This document shows positions 18,190 to 26,129 of a stretch of DNA of 64,000 nt, piece after piece. Below the pieces are notes generated by a model that had not been told where the DNA came from, ran no database searches, and was given only the letters and a program-made list of their open reading frames with translations. Each line of letters starts with the position of its first letter. The first letter of the stretch is position 1. Source of the stretch: Cellvibrio sp. PSBB023 (GTDB lineage: Bacteria; Pseudomonadota; Gammaproteobacteria; Pseudomonadales; Cellvibrionaceae). Both the position numbers and the translations under genes were made by a program. The stretch is from positions 2,294,001-2,358,000 of the forward strand of contig NZ_CP019799.1 in assembly GCF_002007605.1 (NCBI RefSeq), given 5' to 3'.

Positions 18190-20283
18190 ATGAAGCACCA
18201 CGACCAAACCCCGACACCACTGCCCGCCATTCAAGCGGCACATGTAGATAACAACAACCAACCTTTAACGACAAATCAGGGAGTGAAAATTGCCGACAAT
18301 CAACACTCATTAAAAATCGGTTTGCGCGGGCCAACTGCGCTGGAAGATTTTATTCTGCGCGAAAAAATAACGCATTTTGACCACGAGCGAATTCCCGAAC
18401 GTGTGGTGCATGCGCGCGGTTCGGCCGCCCATGGTTATTTTGAATGCTACAAAGCCTTAAGCGAACTCACCATGGCCGCGCCGTTTAGTGAAGATGGAAA
18501 ATGCACGCCGGTATTTGCGCGTTTTTCTACCGTCGCGGGCGAACGCGGTTCGGCAGATACCGTGCGCGATGTGCGCGGATTTGCCGTGAAATTTTATACC
18601 GATGAAGGCAACTGGGATTTAGTCGGCAATAACATCCCGGTGTTTTTTATTCAGGATGCGATGAAATTTCCCGATTTAGTCCACGCCGTTAAAGCAGAAC
18701 CGCACAATGCGATTCCACAAGCATCCAGCGCACACGATACCTTTTGGGATTTTGTTTCGCTTATGCCGGAATCCACCCACATGCTGCTGTGGCAAATGTC
18801 GGACCGCGCCATTCCGCGTAGCTATCGCACCATGCAAGGCTTTGGTGTACACACATTTCGGCTGGTGAATGCGCAAGGCCTATCCGTGTTTTGCAAATTT
18901 CACTGGACCCCCATGGCAGGCACTCACTCATTGGTGTGGGATGAAGCGGCAAAAATTATCGGCGCCGATCCGGATTTTCATCGCCGCGATTTATGGGAGG
19001 CCATTGCAGCAGAAGCCTTTCCCGAATACGAATTAGGCCTGCAAATCTTTACCGAAGAAACCGCCAATAGTTTTTCGTTTGATGTACTCGACCCCACCAA
19101 ACTGGTACCAGAAGAATTGGTGCCCATTACCCCGGTGGGCAAAATGGTGTTGAATCGCAACCCGGATAATTTTTTTGCTGAAACCGAACAAGTGGCATTT
19201 TGTACTGCCCACGTTGTGCCCGGCATTGATTTCTCCAACGACCCGCTTTTACAAGGCCGCATTCACTCGTACATAGATACCCAAATTAGCCGCTTGGGCG
19301 GTGCTAATTTTCATGAGATTCCCATCAACAAACCTTTAGCGCCGGTGCATAACAATCAGCGCGATGGTATGCATCGCCATGAGATCCATTCGGGCCGTGT
19401 TAATTACGAACCCAATTCACTGGCCGGAGGCTGCCCATTTCAAACGGCCATGTCGGGTTACAAAAGTTATCCTGAACCCATTGCCGCCGATAAAGTGCGC
19501 GGCAGCCCGGAATTATTTTCCGATCACTATTCACAAGCGCGTTTATTTTGGCAAAGCCAATCGCCGGCAGAGCAAACCCACATTATCAGCGCTTTTCGTT
19601 TTGAACTGACGCGCGTGCAAACACTCGCTATTCGCGTGCGCGTATTGTCGCTGCTGGTTAATGTCGATGGGCAATTAGCCGAATCTGTTGCCAAGGGTTT
19701 GGGCATAGCCGTGCCGCCACCTATGCCGCTCGCCTCCACTGCACCCATTCCGTCTTATCCCATCTCACCCGCGCTCTCGCTGTTATCGCACCCAGGTACA
19801 ACCGGTATAGCCACTCGTCAGGTAGCAATTTTAATCAGCAATGGTGTTGACCATCACACAGTTGCGGCGCTCGCAGAAGATTTGCGCAACAGCGGCGCTG
19901 TGCCGACCTTAATCAGTTCGCGCCTCGGCAACCTGAAAACGGCGGATGGCAGCACCCTGGATATTGACACCACGCTGGAGGCAAGCGCCCCGGTGCTCTA
20001 CGACGGAATGATCGTCATCCAGGCGGATGAACAGCTTAAACATAATATCGATGCAATTGATTTTGTGCGGCAACAATATCGCCATTGCAAACCTATTTAT
20101 GCCATCGCCAGCGATAGCATCTTAGCGGCAGCAGGAATTCCTTCGCGATTTTCTGACGGCACAGTTGATCCAGAACTCATGGTTGATCAAGAAACAATAC
20201 AAGCCGATTCGCTTACGCAATTCAAAACGGCGCTGGCGGGGCATCGCTCGTTTGAGCGCGAAAAAAATCTACTCACCGGATAA
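18190..20283 (+). CDS. katE: Large-subunit (clade II) catalase HPII
   Basis: The 697-residue protein matches large catalases: an extended N-terminus, a catalase core and a C-terminal flavodoxin/DJ-1-like domain (about 545-695). The catalytic His is in RVVHARGSAAHG (His74), the active-site Asn in LVGNNIPVFF (Asn147), and the proximal haem Tyr in GRIHSYIDTQISRLG. It dismutates hydrogen peroxide in the cytoplasm. AAGGAGA precedes the ATG at 18190. The next gene (hemerythrin) follows after 40 bases, so an operon of katE, hemerythrin, membrane protein and a micropeptide is likely. Its promoter region is shared with divergent ndvB. Confidence 0.95.
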   Translation: MKHHDQTPTPLPAIQAAHVDNNNQPLTTNQGVKIADNQHSLKIGLRGPTALEDFILREKITHFDHERIPERVVHARGSAAHGYFECYKALSELTMAAPFSEDGKCTPVFARFSTVAGERGSADTVRDVRGFAVKFYTDEGNWDLVGNNIPVFFIQDAMKFPDLVHAVKAEPHNAIPQASSAHDTFWDFVSLMPESTHMLLWQMSDRAIPRSYRTMQGFGVHTFRLVNAQGLSVFCKFHWTPMAGTHSLVWDEAAKIIGADPDFHRRDLWEAIAAEAFPEYELGLQIFTEETANSFSFDVLDPTKLVPEELVPITPVGKMVLNRNPDNFFAETEQVAFCTAHVVPGIDFSNDPLLQGRIHSYIDTQISRLGGANFHEIPINKPLAPVHNNQRDGMHRHEIHSGRVNYEPNSLAGGCPFQTAMSGYKSYPEPIAADKVRGSPELFSDHYSQARLFWQSQSPAEQTHIISAFRFELTRVQTLAIRVRVLSLLVNVDGQLAESVAKGLGIAVPPPMPLASTAPIPSYPISPALSLLSHPGTTGIATRQVAILISNGVDHHTVAALAEDLRNSGAVPTLISSRLGNLKTADGSTLDIDTTLEASAPVLYDGMIVIQADEQLKHNIDAIDFVRQQYRHCKPIYAIASDSILAAAGIPSRFSDGTVDPELMVDQETIQADSLTQFKTALAGHRSFEREKNLLTG

Positions 20284-20323
20284 AGACCTTATCCACCAAC
20301 CTGTGTTTTATTGGAGAAAAATT

Positions 20324-20806
20324 ATGGCTACTGCACAAAAAAATCCCGTTACTGACAACAAACCCAAAGCACAAGAGGCCATTGCCTTACTCAAAGCCGA
20401 TCACAAACTGGTAAGCATGCTGTTTGAACAGTATGAAACGGCCAAGTCATCCACCAAAAAGAAATCTATAGTGTCGCAAATTTGCACTGAACTCACCGTG
20501 CATGCACAACTTGAAGAAGAAATTTTTTACCCGCAAGTGCGGGCAGCATTAAAAGACAAGGAATTAATCCCGGAGGCCATTGTTGAACATGCAACGCTGA
20601 AAGAATTAATCGCACAAATAGAGGACGGAGAACCAAGTGATGACCTCTATGACGCTAAAGTAAAAGTATTGTCTGAATACGTAAAACACCACGTAAAAGA
20701 AGAGCAGAACGAAATATTTCCCAAGGCCAAAGCCAGCAAATTGGATATGTATGCACTGGGCGAGCAATTACTCCAGCGCAAGGAGCAATTATTGTTCAAA
20801 CCCTAA
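20324..20806 (+). CDS. Hemerythrin HHE-domain protein
   Basis: The 160-residue protein begins MATAQKNPVTDNK at an ATG with GGAG 9 bases upstream; the frame is open further up into katE, but those starts lack support. The HHE ligand pattern is visible: ADHKLV, HAQLEEEIFYP (H and E), VEHATLKEL and KHHVKEEQNEIFP. Such proteins bind a di-iron centre and sense or scavenge oxygen, NO or peroxide, or act in iron handling. Its place behind katE fits a role in oxidative stress. Confidence 0.88.
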   Translation: MATAQKNPVTDNKPKAQEAIALLKADHKLVSMLFEQYETAKSSTKKKSIVSQICTELTVHAQLEEEIFYPQVRAALKDKELIPEAIVEHATLKELIAQIEDGEPSDDLYDAKVKVLSEYVKHHVKEEQNEIFPKAKASKLDMYALGEQLLQRKEQLLFKP

Positions 20807-20917
20807 TTTTACGTTGGCATATAAAACGCCACTGATAAAAATCAGTGCATGCCTTACTTCAAACCTGATACACAAAAACTTACAGGGTGGCAGCCTGACA
20901 CCCGACTGGAGCTTGAA

Positions 20918-21931
20918 ATGGATACACAATTTGCACAACGCCCGGAGCATAATTATCGCGATGGTGTCATTAGCACTCAGCCAGAAAACGACAGCGTCGT
21001 TGCCTGGTGTGCAGTTTTTGCTGGCGCTGTCGCGTCTGCCGCACTATCGCTCATTTTATTATTACTCGGCACCGGTTTTGGCTTAACACTGGTGTCGCCC
21101 TGGTCAAGCGAAGGCATTAGCAGCACGAGTTTTGGGGTGTCGAGTATTGTCGGCATCACCTTAATTTCGCTGGTGGCCTCTGCGATTGGCGGTTACATCG
21201 CCGGGCGCATGAGAACGCGCTGGATTAACACACCCAACGACGAAGTATACTTCCGCGATACGGCACACGGCTTTTTATCCTGGGCCGTTGCCACACTGGG
21301 CACCGCCGCCTTACTCACCTCCGTCATTAGCGGCATTATGGGCAGCGGTATTAAAACCAGTGGCGCCATTGCTGGCAGCGCAGCCGGTATTGCTGCAAGC
21401 GGCGTTTCAGCCGCACTCATGACAGACAAGAGTGACAGCAACACCACACTCACCTATATACTGGACGACCTGCTTCGCAAACAACCGAACGCTGCTGCAA
21501 CCCATTCCCGGCAACAACCGCTCGCTATGGAAAATTCGGTCGATGGGTCACTCACCAGCGAACCGGCACCACAAACCAGTAACAACATGCCCGCCATGCA
21601 CAAGGACTCACCCAAAGCTGAACTCATGCGCATATTTGTGTATGCCATAGCGACTGATTCCCTTCCACAACAAGACGTGAAATATGCAGGGCAACTGGTA
21701 GCGCAAGAAACAGGCATAGATCAACCAACCGCCGAAAAACACGTAACCGATAACTTCACCCTGCTAAGACAAAAATTAGACGAAGCCGAAACCGCTGCAC
21801 TCGCCGCCGCAGACAAAGCACGCGAACTATCAGCCTACGCCTCGCTCTGGTTGTTTATTTCATTATTAAGCGGTGCGTTTATCGCCAGCTTGATGGCCGT
21901 ATACGGCGGACGCCAACGCGATCTTAATTAA
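20918..21931 (+). CDS. Multi-span membrane protein of unknown function
   Basis: I choose the ATG at 20918 (MDTQFAQRPEH) because GGAG lies 7 bases upstream; an in-frame ATG at 20849 lacks one. The 337-residue protein has hydrophobic segments near residues 30-60, 72-95, 118-140, 145-165 and 305-330. A polar, low-complexity part (about 180-230) and a coiled, Ala/Glu-rich stretch before the last helix separate them. Gly/Ala/Ser-rich helices (AIAGSAAGIAASGVSAA) suggest tight packing. I do not recognise an enzymatic motif. It lies in the katE-hemerythrin operon, so an envelope role under oxidative stress is plausible. Confidence 0.7.
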   Translation: MDTQFAQRPEHNYRDGVISTQPENDSVVAWCAVFAGAVASAALSLILLLLGTGFGLTLVSPWSSEGISSTSFGVSSIVGITLISLVASAIGGYIAGRMRTRWINTPNDEVYFRDTAHGFLSWAVATLGTAALLTSVISGIMGSGIKTSGAIAGSAAGIAASGVSAALMTDKSDSNTTLTYILDDLLRKQPNAAATHSRQQPLAMENSVDGSLTSEPAPQTSNNMPAMHKDSPKAELMRIFVYAIATDSLPQQDVKYAGQLVAQETGIDQPTAEKHVTDNFTLLRQKLDEAETAALAAADKARELSAYASLWLFISLLSGAFIASLMAVYGGRQRDLN

Positions 21932-21954
21932 CATTATTTTTTACGGAGAAAAAC

Positions 21955-22026
21955 ATGCGTTCAATATTACTTTTCATGCTCGGTATTCCAATCCCCATTA
22001 TCATCCTCATCGCCATACTCACCTAA
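21955..22026 (+). CDS. 23-residue hydrophobic membrane peptide
   Basis: ATG at 21955 follows an excellent ribosome site (ACGGAG, then 6 bases). The frame encodes MRSILLFMLGIPIPIIILIA plus ILT, one hydrophobic span with an Ile-Pro-Ile-Pro hinge. It ends 10 bases before a strong terminator and starts 23 bases after the membrane protein, as the last gene of the katE operon. The good ribosome site and conserved-looking sequence argue that it is real. I do not know its role. Confidence 0.65.
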   Translation: MRSILLFMLGIPIPIIILIAILT

Positions 22027-22035
22027 GCGATAAAA

Positions 22036-22072
22036 AAATGGCCCTAAAGTGAATCACTTTAGGGCCATTTTT
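22036..22072. terminator. Bidirectional intrinsic terminator after the katE operon
   Basis: A near-perfect palindrome pairs ATGGCCCTAAAGTGA with its complement around a single central base. It is flanked by an A-run on the left and a T-run on the right, so it can end transcription from both sides. Confidence 0.9.
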
Positions 22073-22112
22073 TATTACTCAACAAACCATCTTTATCAGG
22101 CGCAAACCGCCC

Positions 22113-22259
22113 TCAACAATGATGACGCTTTTTCAGGTAGCACTCCTCCACCCTCTGGCTCACCCATTCGCAGACATGATTCAAATAGGCTTGACCACTT
22201 GGCACCAGGCTGGCTGTCAACTGGCGATCATTGAATTGCAAAGGGCGCTGATTCTTCAT
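22113..22259 (-). CDS. Possible 48-residue small protein
   Basis: The minus strand reads MKNQRPLQFNDRQLTASLVP and ends ECYLKKRHHC. Composition looks protein-like, with an amphipathic stretch around NHVCEWVSQRVEECYL, and the frame stays open upstream to about 22311. No ribosome site is visible before the ATG, so it may be a remnant. The stretch 22260-22578 holds no gene I can support; it is AT-rich and leads into the cassette boundary at 22579. Confidence 0.3.
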   Translation of the reverse strand: MKNQRPLQFNDRQLTASLVPSGQAYLNHVCEWVSQRVEECYLKKRHHC

Positions 22260-22599
22260 AATCGGGAATATGTAATGGGCGGTAATTACATTGATGGCGA
22301 AGATCTGTTACACAACCCACCAGCACTTGAATGCTCATTTACATTCTTTACCATGCTCAAAAGCACTACCCAGATAAAAACAAATCCTTTATAGTCAACA
22401 GCTTAGCGTGTGCGCCCGGGCATATATCCTGCCCCCGCAAGGTAAATAATTCGCATGCTCGTTTTTCACCAGCTGTTGATTAACGCAACTGAGCTGATTT
22501 TTTATTTGAATCAATTGCTTAGAAAGGTTTTTTACAAAAAATCAGAAATTAGAAAACATGCATGCGCGGCATACAAATGTTAGGCTTATTGGAGTCGCT

Positions 22600-23217
22600 A
22601 TGAAGAAATTTGGCATATTGCTATTTGTTGTCTTAATCTCATTGGTTGGTATTTCATTCGTAATTGCCAAATGCCTAGGACCAGATGCCTCGACAATGAC
22701 ATCACCTATTTGGTCAAATTTCTGGCAAGTCTTAAATAACCTTGTTTTACTGGCAACACTTCTTGTTGTGGCTTACTACACATACGAAACATATTGCCTC
22801 CGTAAAGCAGCCGTCGAAAACAATACTCTCTCGTACCGCCCAATACTCATTTTTGATGCAGGAGCCCAATTTTGCACCGTAAAAAATAAAGGATACGGTC
22901 CTGCACTAAACACAGCTTTAATTATTTGGGACGGAAAAACCATGAGGGTCACTGCCGATAGCGCAGTGCCAGGTATCATGGCGCCTGGAATCGACTCATA
23001 CTGTTTCAATGCACATATAGAAGTCGATTCAGCCGGGTTCAAAAAAAGATTGCCGGGGTTCTCTTCCCTAATAGAACGCATTACAGGTACTAACCATGCG
23101 CTATTTTGTTTGACATACCGGGATCTCGCTGGAAATCGCTTTTACAGCATAATTAATGGTAGTAACGAGATAAATTATGAGGGCGTGTTTGAGCATGGCA
23201 AAATCGAAACGGCCTAA
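22600..23217 (+). CDS. Cassette gene 1: membrane protein of unknown function
   Basis: The ATG at 22600 has GGAG 5 bases upstream and starts only 15 bases after the cassette boundary, so I prefer it to the in-frame ATG at 22558, which lies outside the cassette. The 205-residue protein has two membrane helices (about residues 3-23 and 40-62). A soluble domain with NNTLSYRPILIFDAG and KNKGYGPALNTALIIWDG follows, a layout seen in many cassette and defence-associated membrane proteins. Its stop TAA is within the attC core GCCTAAC. Function unknown; a phage-defence or surface role would be a guess. Confidence 0.7.
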   Translation: MKKFGILLFVVLISLVGISFVIAKCLGPDASTMTSPIWSNFWQVLNNLVLLATLLVVAYYTYETYCLRKAAVENNTLSYRPILIFDAGAQFCTVKNKGYGPALNTALIIWDGKTMRVTADSAVPGIMAPGIDSYCFNAHIEVDSAGFKKRLPGFSSLIERITGTNHALFCLTYRDLAGNRFYSIINGSNEINYEGVFEHGKIETA

Positions 23218-23290
23218 CAACTGGCTCAAATCGTTCGCTGCACTCACTGGGACGGGCTAAAGCCTGCTGGTATTTGGGAGTCTAATTAGC
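23212..23290 (+). repeat. attC site 1 (decayed right end)
   Basis: It starts with core GCCTAAC and continues CAAATCGTTCGCTG and CACTGGGACGGGC, a sequence style typical of chromosomal integrons of marine and soil gammaproteobacteria. GGCTCAAAT pairs imperfectly with ATTTGGGAGTC in the right arm. The right core reads ATTAGCT where GTTAGGC would be expected, so recombination there is probably lost. Confidence 0.6.
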
Positions 23291-23373
23291 TTTGTGGCTC
23301 GTATGGGCAGCTTGGCTAATATTTTCCAGCATGCAAGGTTACACTGAGCTGCTTTTATACAAGGTGGCAACAA

Positions 23374-23496
23374 GCCTAACAAAGTGTATCAACTCGTGCG
23401 CTGGACAGTTTTTAAGTCGCGGCTTTGTGGTTTTGCTGCGCAAAAGTAACCCACAAATCCACAACTTAAAAACTGCCGTTGTACACGGCGTTATGA
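23374..23496 (+). repeat. attC site 2 (well formed, 123 bp)
   Basis: Left core GCCTAAC (23374-23380) and right core GTTATGA (23490-23496) bracket long complementary arms. CAGTTTTTAAGT pairs perfectly with ACTTAAAAACTG, TTTGTGG pairs with CCACAAA, and TTTTGC-TGC-GCAAAA forms the tip. This folded single-strand hairpin is the substrate form used by integron integrases. Length is close to that of Vibrio-type repeats. Confidence 0.75.
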
Positions 23497-23875
23497 GGGG
23501 ATTATACCAACTGAAATTATTCAATTTAGGGAAGTTGAAGGAAATGAAAGCTTCCCTTCTCTTTGTGACGAGCTGAGAGAATTTATATCAAATCAGCTTT
23601 CCGATTTTAAATATTCATTAATTGCGGATCTTTCTCATATTGATCAGAGGGCAGCAACATACGAAGATCCGGAAATTGAAAGCATTACGCACAAATATGA
23701 TAATTGTTTTATTCTAAACTATAGCTATGAATACTACATCGACAAAGGTTGTTCTGACTTTAACGAACAAGGAACAAAAAGTGAGTCTGTTAGTTTCACC
23801 TTGGATAGGAATGGAACTATAAAAATAGAAATCCCCGACATAACAAATGCGCGAGGCTATCGAATTTACGACTAG
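23493..23875 (+). pseudogene. Cassette gene 3, frameshifted in a GGGG run
   Basis: A long frame from 23501 to the TAG at 23873-23875 encodes 124 residues (IIPTEIIQFREVEGNESF through NARGYRIYD) but has no usable start codon. One base earlier, ATG AGG at 23493 lies in the cassette start, right where cassette genes begin. Adding one G to the GGGG run (23497-23500) joins the two into a complete protein beginning MRGIIPTEII. So the gene is broken by a single-base homopolymer loss, or the sequence has an error there. The product is acidic, soluble and rich in Tyr/Phe. I do not recognise it. Confidence 0.6.
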
Positions 23876-23893
23876 TGCGCCCTAAAAACATTT

Positions 23894-23935
23894 TCATAAC
23901 AAGCGACTGTGGCAAAAACAGGCAAATACGACATC
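23894..23935 (+). repeat. attC site 3, truncated
   Basis: The left core TCATAAC (23894-23900), followed by AAGCGACTGTGGC, is a good attC start and is complementary to the start of cassette 3. No matching right arm (expected GCCACAGTCGC-like) follows before the LysR gene, so the array is cut here. The bounds of the remnant are approximate. Confidence 0.5.
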
Positions 23936-24061
23936 AAAATCATCACTTTCGCTCACTGAGCATCCCGCCCGCAATTGGCCGATCACGGCTGCACAAGAAA
24001 GCCTTGGGCGTAGCAGCCTTTTAATTTTTGTTAAATCTGGCCTGGAGAGCAACCATAGAGC

Positions 24062-24973
24062 CTAAAGCAAATCGAACGGTTTTCTATCCAAAAGACAGTC
24101 GATGAACGCACCCAGGAGGGCTGGTCGATGCTGTCTGCTCGGATAGTAGAGAAACAACCCCGGGCGCGAAATCGACCAGTCCGCGAGGACCTGGACCAAA
24201 CGTCCCTGGGCCAAAAGTTCACCCACACCATCTCGCTCAAAGTGATAAGCGATGCCGAGCCCGTTTAGTGCAGCAGCAACGCCGATGTCAGCATGATTAG
24301 TCACGATGGGGCCGTCTACTGCCACCTCCAGCCGTTGCCCTTTTTTATTGAACTCCCAGCGATAATACCTACCATCCATCTGGAGCCGCCAGTTGATACA
24401 GGCATGATCATGCAACTCGGCAGGTGACTTGGGTGTTCCTCGGCGCGCGAGGTAGTCCGGGGACGCTACAGCAATCATGTTCAGGTCTGGCGTGAGGCGG
24501 ATGGCAACCATGTCTTTCTCGAGCTGTCCGCCCACGCGGATGCCCGCGTCAAATCGGCCAGTAACAATATCAGCCAGCGAGTCGTCGACCACTATGTCGA
24601 GGACAACATCAGGATAGGCTTGATGGAAGCGGGAAAGTCGGGGCGCAATGATAGTTCTCGCGGCGATCCCCAGTGTATTGATGCGAAGCGTGCCGCTCAT
24701 CTGTCCTGTTGCCTCACTGGCTTCAGCGATGGCCGCCGCCATCTCTCGAAACAGCGGCGCTATGCGGTTGTATAGCAACTCGCCACTTGCCGATGGTGCA
24801 ACACTTCGAGTAGTACGGTTTAGAAGACGTGCGCCGACGCGACCTTCGAGCTGTCGGATGGTCTGGCTGAGAGCCGAAGGCGATAGCCCCAGATGCTCTG
24901 CTGCTCGGGCAAAACTCTGACGCTCCACGACAGCCACAAAAGCCTTTAGCTCAGCAAAATCAGATCCACGCAT
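24062..24973 (-). CDS. LysR-family transcription regulator
   Basis: The 303-residue protein has an N-terminal winged helix (residues 5-65; ARAAEHLGLSPSALSQTIRQ) and a substrate-binding domain (about 92-297). It is of the common CrgA-like type that controls a divergent oxidoreductase gene. It is divergent from the SDR gene at 25182, so it probably activates or represses that gene and itself in response to an unknown small molecule. Codon use and GC look higher than in the cassette array next door, consistent with a separate acquisition. Confidence 0.9.
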   Translation of the reverse strand: MRGSDFAELKAFVAVVERQSFARAAEHLGLSPSALSQTIRQLEGRVGARLLNRTTRSVAPSASGELLYNRIAPLFREMAAAIAEASEATGQMSGTLRINTLGIAARTIIAPRLSRFHQAYPDVVLDIVVDDSLADIVTGRFDAGIRVGGQLEKDMVAIRLTPDLNMIAVASPDYLARRGTPKSPAELHDHACINWRLQMDGRYYRWEFNKKGQRLEVAVDGPIVTNHADIGVAAALNGLGIAYHFERDGVGELLAQGRLVQVLADWSISRPGLFLYYPSRQHRPALLGAFIDCLLDRKPFDLL

Positions 24974-25075
24974 TATGCACTCTTCTCTTCATACTCCATT
25001 TCGATTCTATGGTATTCACTAAACTAATGCCAGAACGCATTCTGTGAACTCACCCACCCAACCAAGGAGTTCACA

Positions 25076-25177
25076 ATGTCTGCACTAACTCTCCCCGATC
25101 CGATTGCCGCGTATTTCGTGGCAGACACGCGAGCCCCCGACGACGCTCGTTGTTTCACACCACAAGCCTGGAGATAA
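25076..25177 (+). pseudogene. Truncated NTF2/SnoaL-like protein, N-terminal remnant
   Basis: After AAGGAG, an ATG opens a 33-residue frame beginning MSALTLPDPIAAYFVADTRA and containing DDARCFTPQAW before a TAA. That is the usual start of SnoaL/NTF2-like fold proteins (helix, then the xxxCFxPDAxx stretch), which run to about 110-130 residues. The rest is missing and the SDR gene starts 4 bases later, so a deletion fused the start of this gene to the SDR leader. The remaining start signals may now serve as a leader peptide. Confidence 0.55.
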
Positions 25178-25181
25178 GGGT

Positions 25182-25964
25182 ATGAGCTTCAACCTTCATT
25201 TGAATGGCCTTCGGGCTGTAGTTACCGGCGGCACCCTGGGCCTTGGCGCTGCGGTTGTGAAAACCCTTGTGGAGGCCGGTGCTAGAGTGGCGACATCCGC
25301 ACGCACTTTGCCTGCGCAGCCAGTAGAAGGAGTGACCTATGTAGCTGCTGATCTATCAACAGCAGAAGGCGTGAATCACTTTGCTCAGGCCATCCTGCAA
25401 AAGTGGGGCGGCGTCGACATCTTGATCAACGTGCTTGGGGGCTCCAATACACCCGGAGGCGGTTTCGCGGCGATCAGCGATGAGCATTGGTTCGCCGAGC
25501 TGAATCTGAACTTGATGCCCGCCGTACGCTTGGATCGTGCACTACTGCCAACGATGTTGACTCAAGGCTCGGGGGTCATCATCCACGTCAGCTCCATCCA
25601 GCGTGTGCTGCCTCTGCCCGAATCCACTACCGCCTACGCCGCAGCCAAGGGTGCCCTCACTACGTACAGTAAGTCGTTGGCAAGAGAGGTAACGCCAAAG
25701 GGAGTTCGTGTGCTGAGCGTTGCGCCGGGATGGATTGAGACCGAAGCTTCCGTAGCCTTCGCGGAGCGGATGGCAGCAGAGGCAGGAACGGATTACGAGG
25801 GCGGCAAGAAAATCGTTATGGATTGGCTCGGAGGAATCCCAGTAGGTCGACCAGCCAAACCAAATGAGGTTGCTGATTTAATCGCCTTCCTTGCGTCCCC
25901 GCGATCCGCGTCGATCACAGGGACAGAATATAGGATCGACGGCGGCACAGTTCCCACCCTATAA
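25182..25964 (+). CDS. Short-chain dehydrogenase/reductase
   Basis: The ATG at 25182 begins MSFNLHLNGLRAVVTGG; the frame is open further upstream but overlaps the truncated gene. The 260-residue protein has the Rossmann motif TGGTLGLGAAV (about residues 15-25), the NVLGG stretch (NNAG equivalent), a catalytic Ser in HVSSIQR, and YAAAKGA (catalytic Tyr and Lys). It ends with the usual GTEYRIDGGTVPT. It would reduce or oxidise a hydroxy/keto substrate with NAD(P). The substrate is not evident; the divergent LysR gene probably controls it. Confidence 0.9.
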   Translation: MSFNLHLNGLRAVVTGGTLGLGAAVVKTLVEAGARVATSARTLPAQPVEGVTYVAADLSTAEGVNHFAQAILQKWGGVDILINVLGGSNTPGGGFAAISDEHWFAELNLNLMPAVRLDRALLPTMLTQGSGVIIHVSSIQRVLPLPESTTAYAAAKGALTTYSKSLAREVTPKGVRVLSVAPGWIETEASVAFAERMAAEAGTDYEGGKKIVMDWLGGIPVGRPAKPNEVADLIAFLASPRSASITGTEYRIDGGTVPTL

Positions 25965-25968
25965 CCAA

Positions 25969-26129
25969 CAGTCGGAAGAAGATGAGTGGCGGCGAGCCCT
26001 ATGGCTTGCCGCACTCCCATCCGAGTTCTAAAAGGTAAGCGCCTAAGCTCTCGTGCCCTGGCCGAATTTCATGATGTTCCGAAAGAATATCTGTCGAAAT
26101 ACTTAACAAATAAAAACTCTATCAGCTAG
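25969..26129 (+). pseudogene. Frameshifted, truncated Rrf2-type regulator remnant
   Basis: One frame reads QSEEDEWRRALWLAALPSEF and stops. The next frame continues KGKRLSSRALAEFHDVPKEY and LSKYL, then loses similarity. Joined, these match the N-terminal HTH of Rrf2-family regulators (EW..HC..LAALP followed by LSxxALAEFHxVPxxYLxKHLQ). The remainder of the gene is absent, where the Crp gene end at 26122 begins. With the NTF2-like remnant it marks broken ends on both sides of the SDR gene. Confidence 0.5.

Larger units (their letters stand above)
22579..23900 (+). mobile_element. Integron cassette array without integrase (CALIN-like)
   Basis: Three cassette-like units run in one direction. Unit 1 starts at GTTAGGC (22579-22585) and its end site starts GCCTAAC (23212-23218), the exact complement expected for one cassette. 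Unit 3 starts at GTTATGA (23490-23496) and its end site starts TCATAAC (23894-23900), again exact complements. Unit 2 (23284-23490) has no gene, and its start site is decayed. The stop codon of gene 1 lies inside its attC, a cassette habit. No IntI gene or attI is visible in the window. The array sits in AT-richer sequence than its flanks. Confidence 0.75.

Noticed and set aside
22486..22578. A complete attC or attI before cassette 1
   Set aside because: The right core GTTAGGC is present, but no complementary left core or arms are found upstream, and attI cannot be recognised without an integrase gene.
23292..23576. A 94-codon frame across attC 2
   Set aside because: It begins with TTG in the decayed cassette 2 and runs through the attC hairpin, so it is a chance frame; the true cassette 3 frame is different.
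24030..24036. GTTAAAT as the right end of attC 3
   Set aside because: It fits GTTRRRY, but its neighbouring sequence does not pair with the left arm of the site at 23894, so the match is probably chance.
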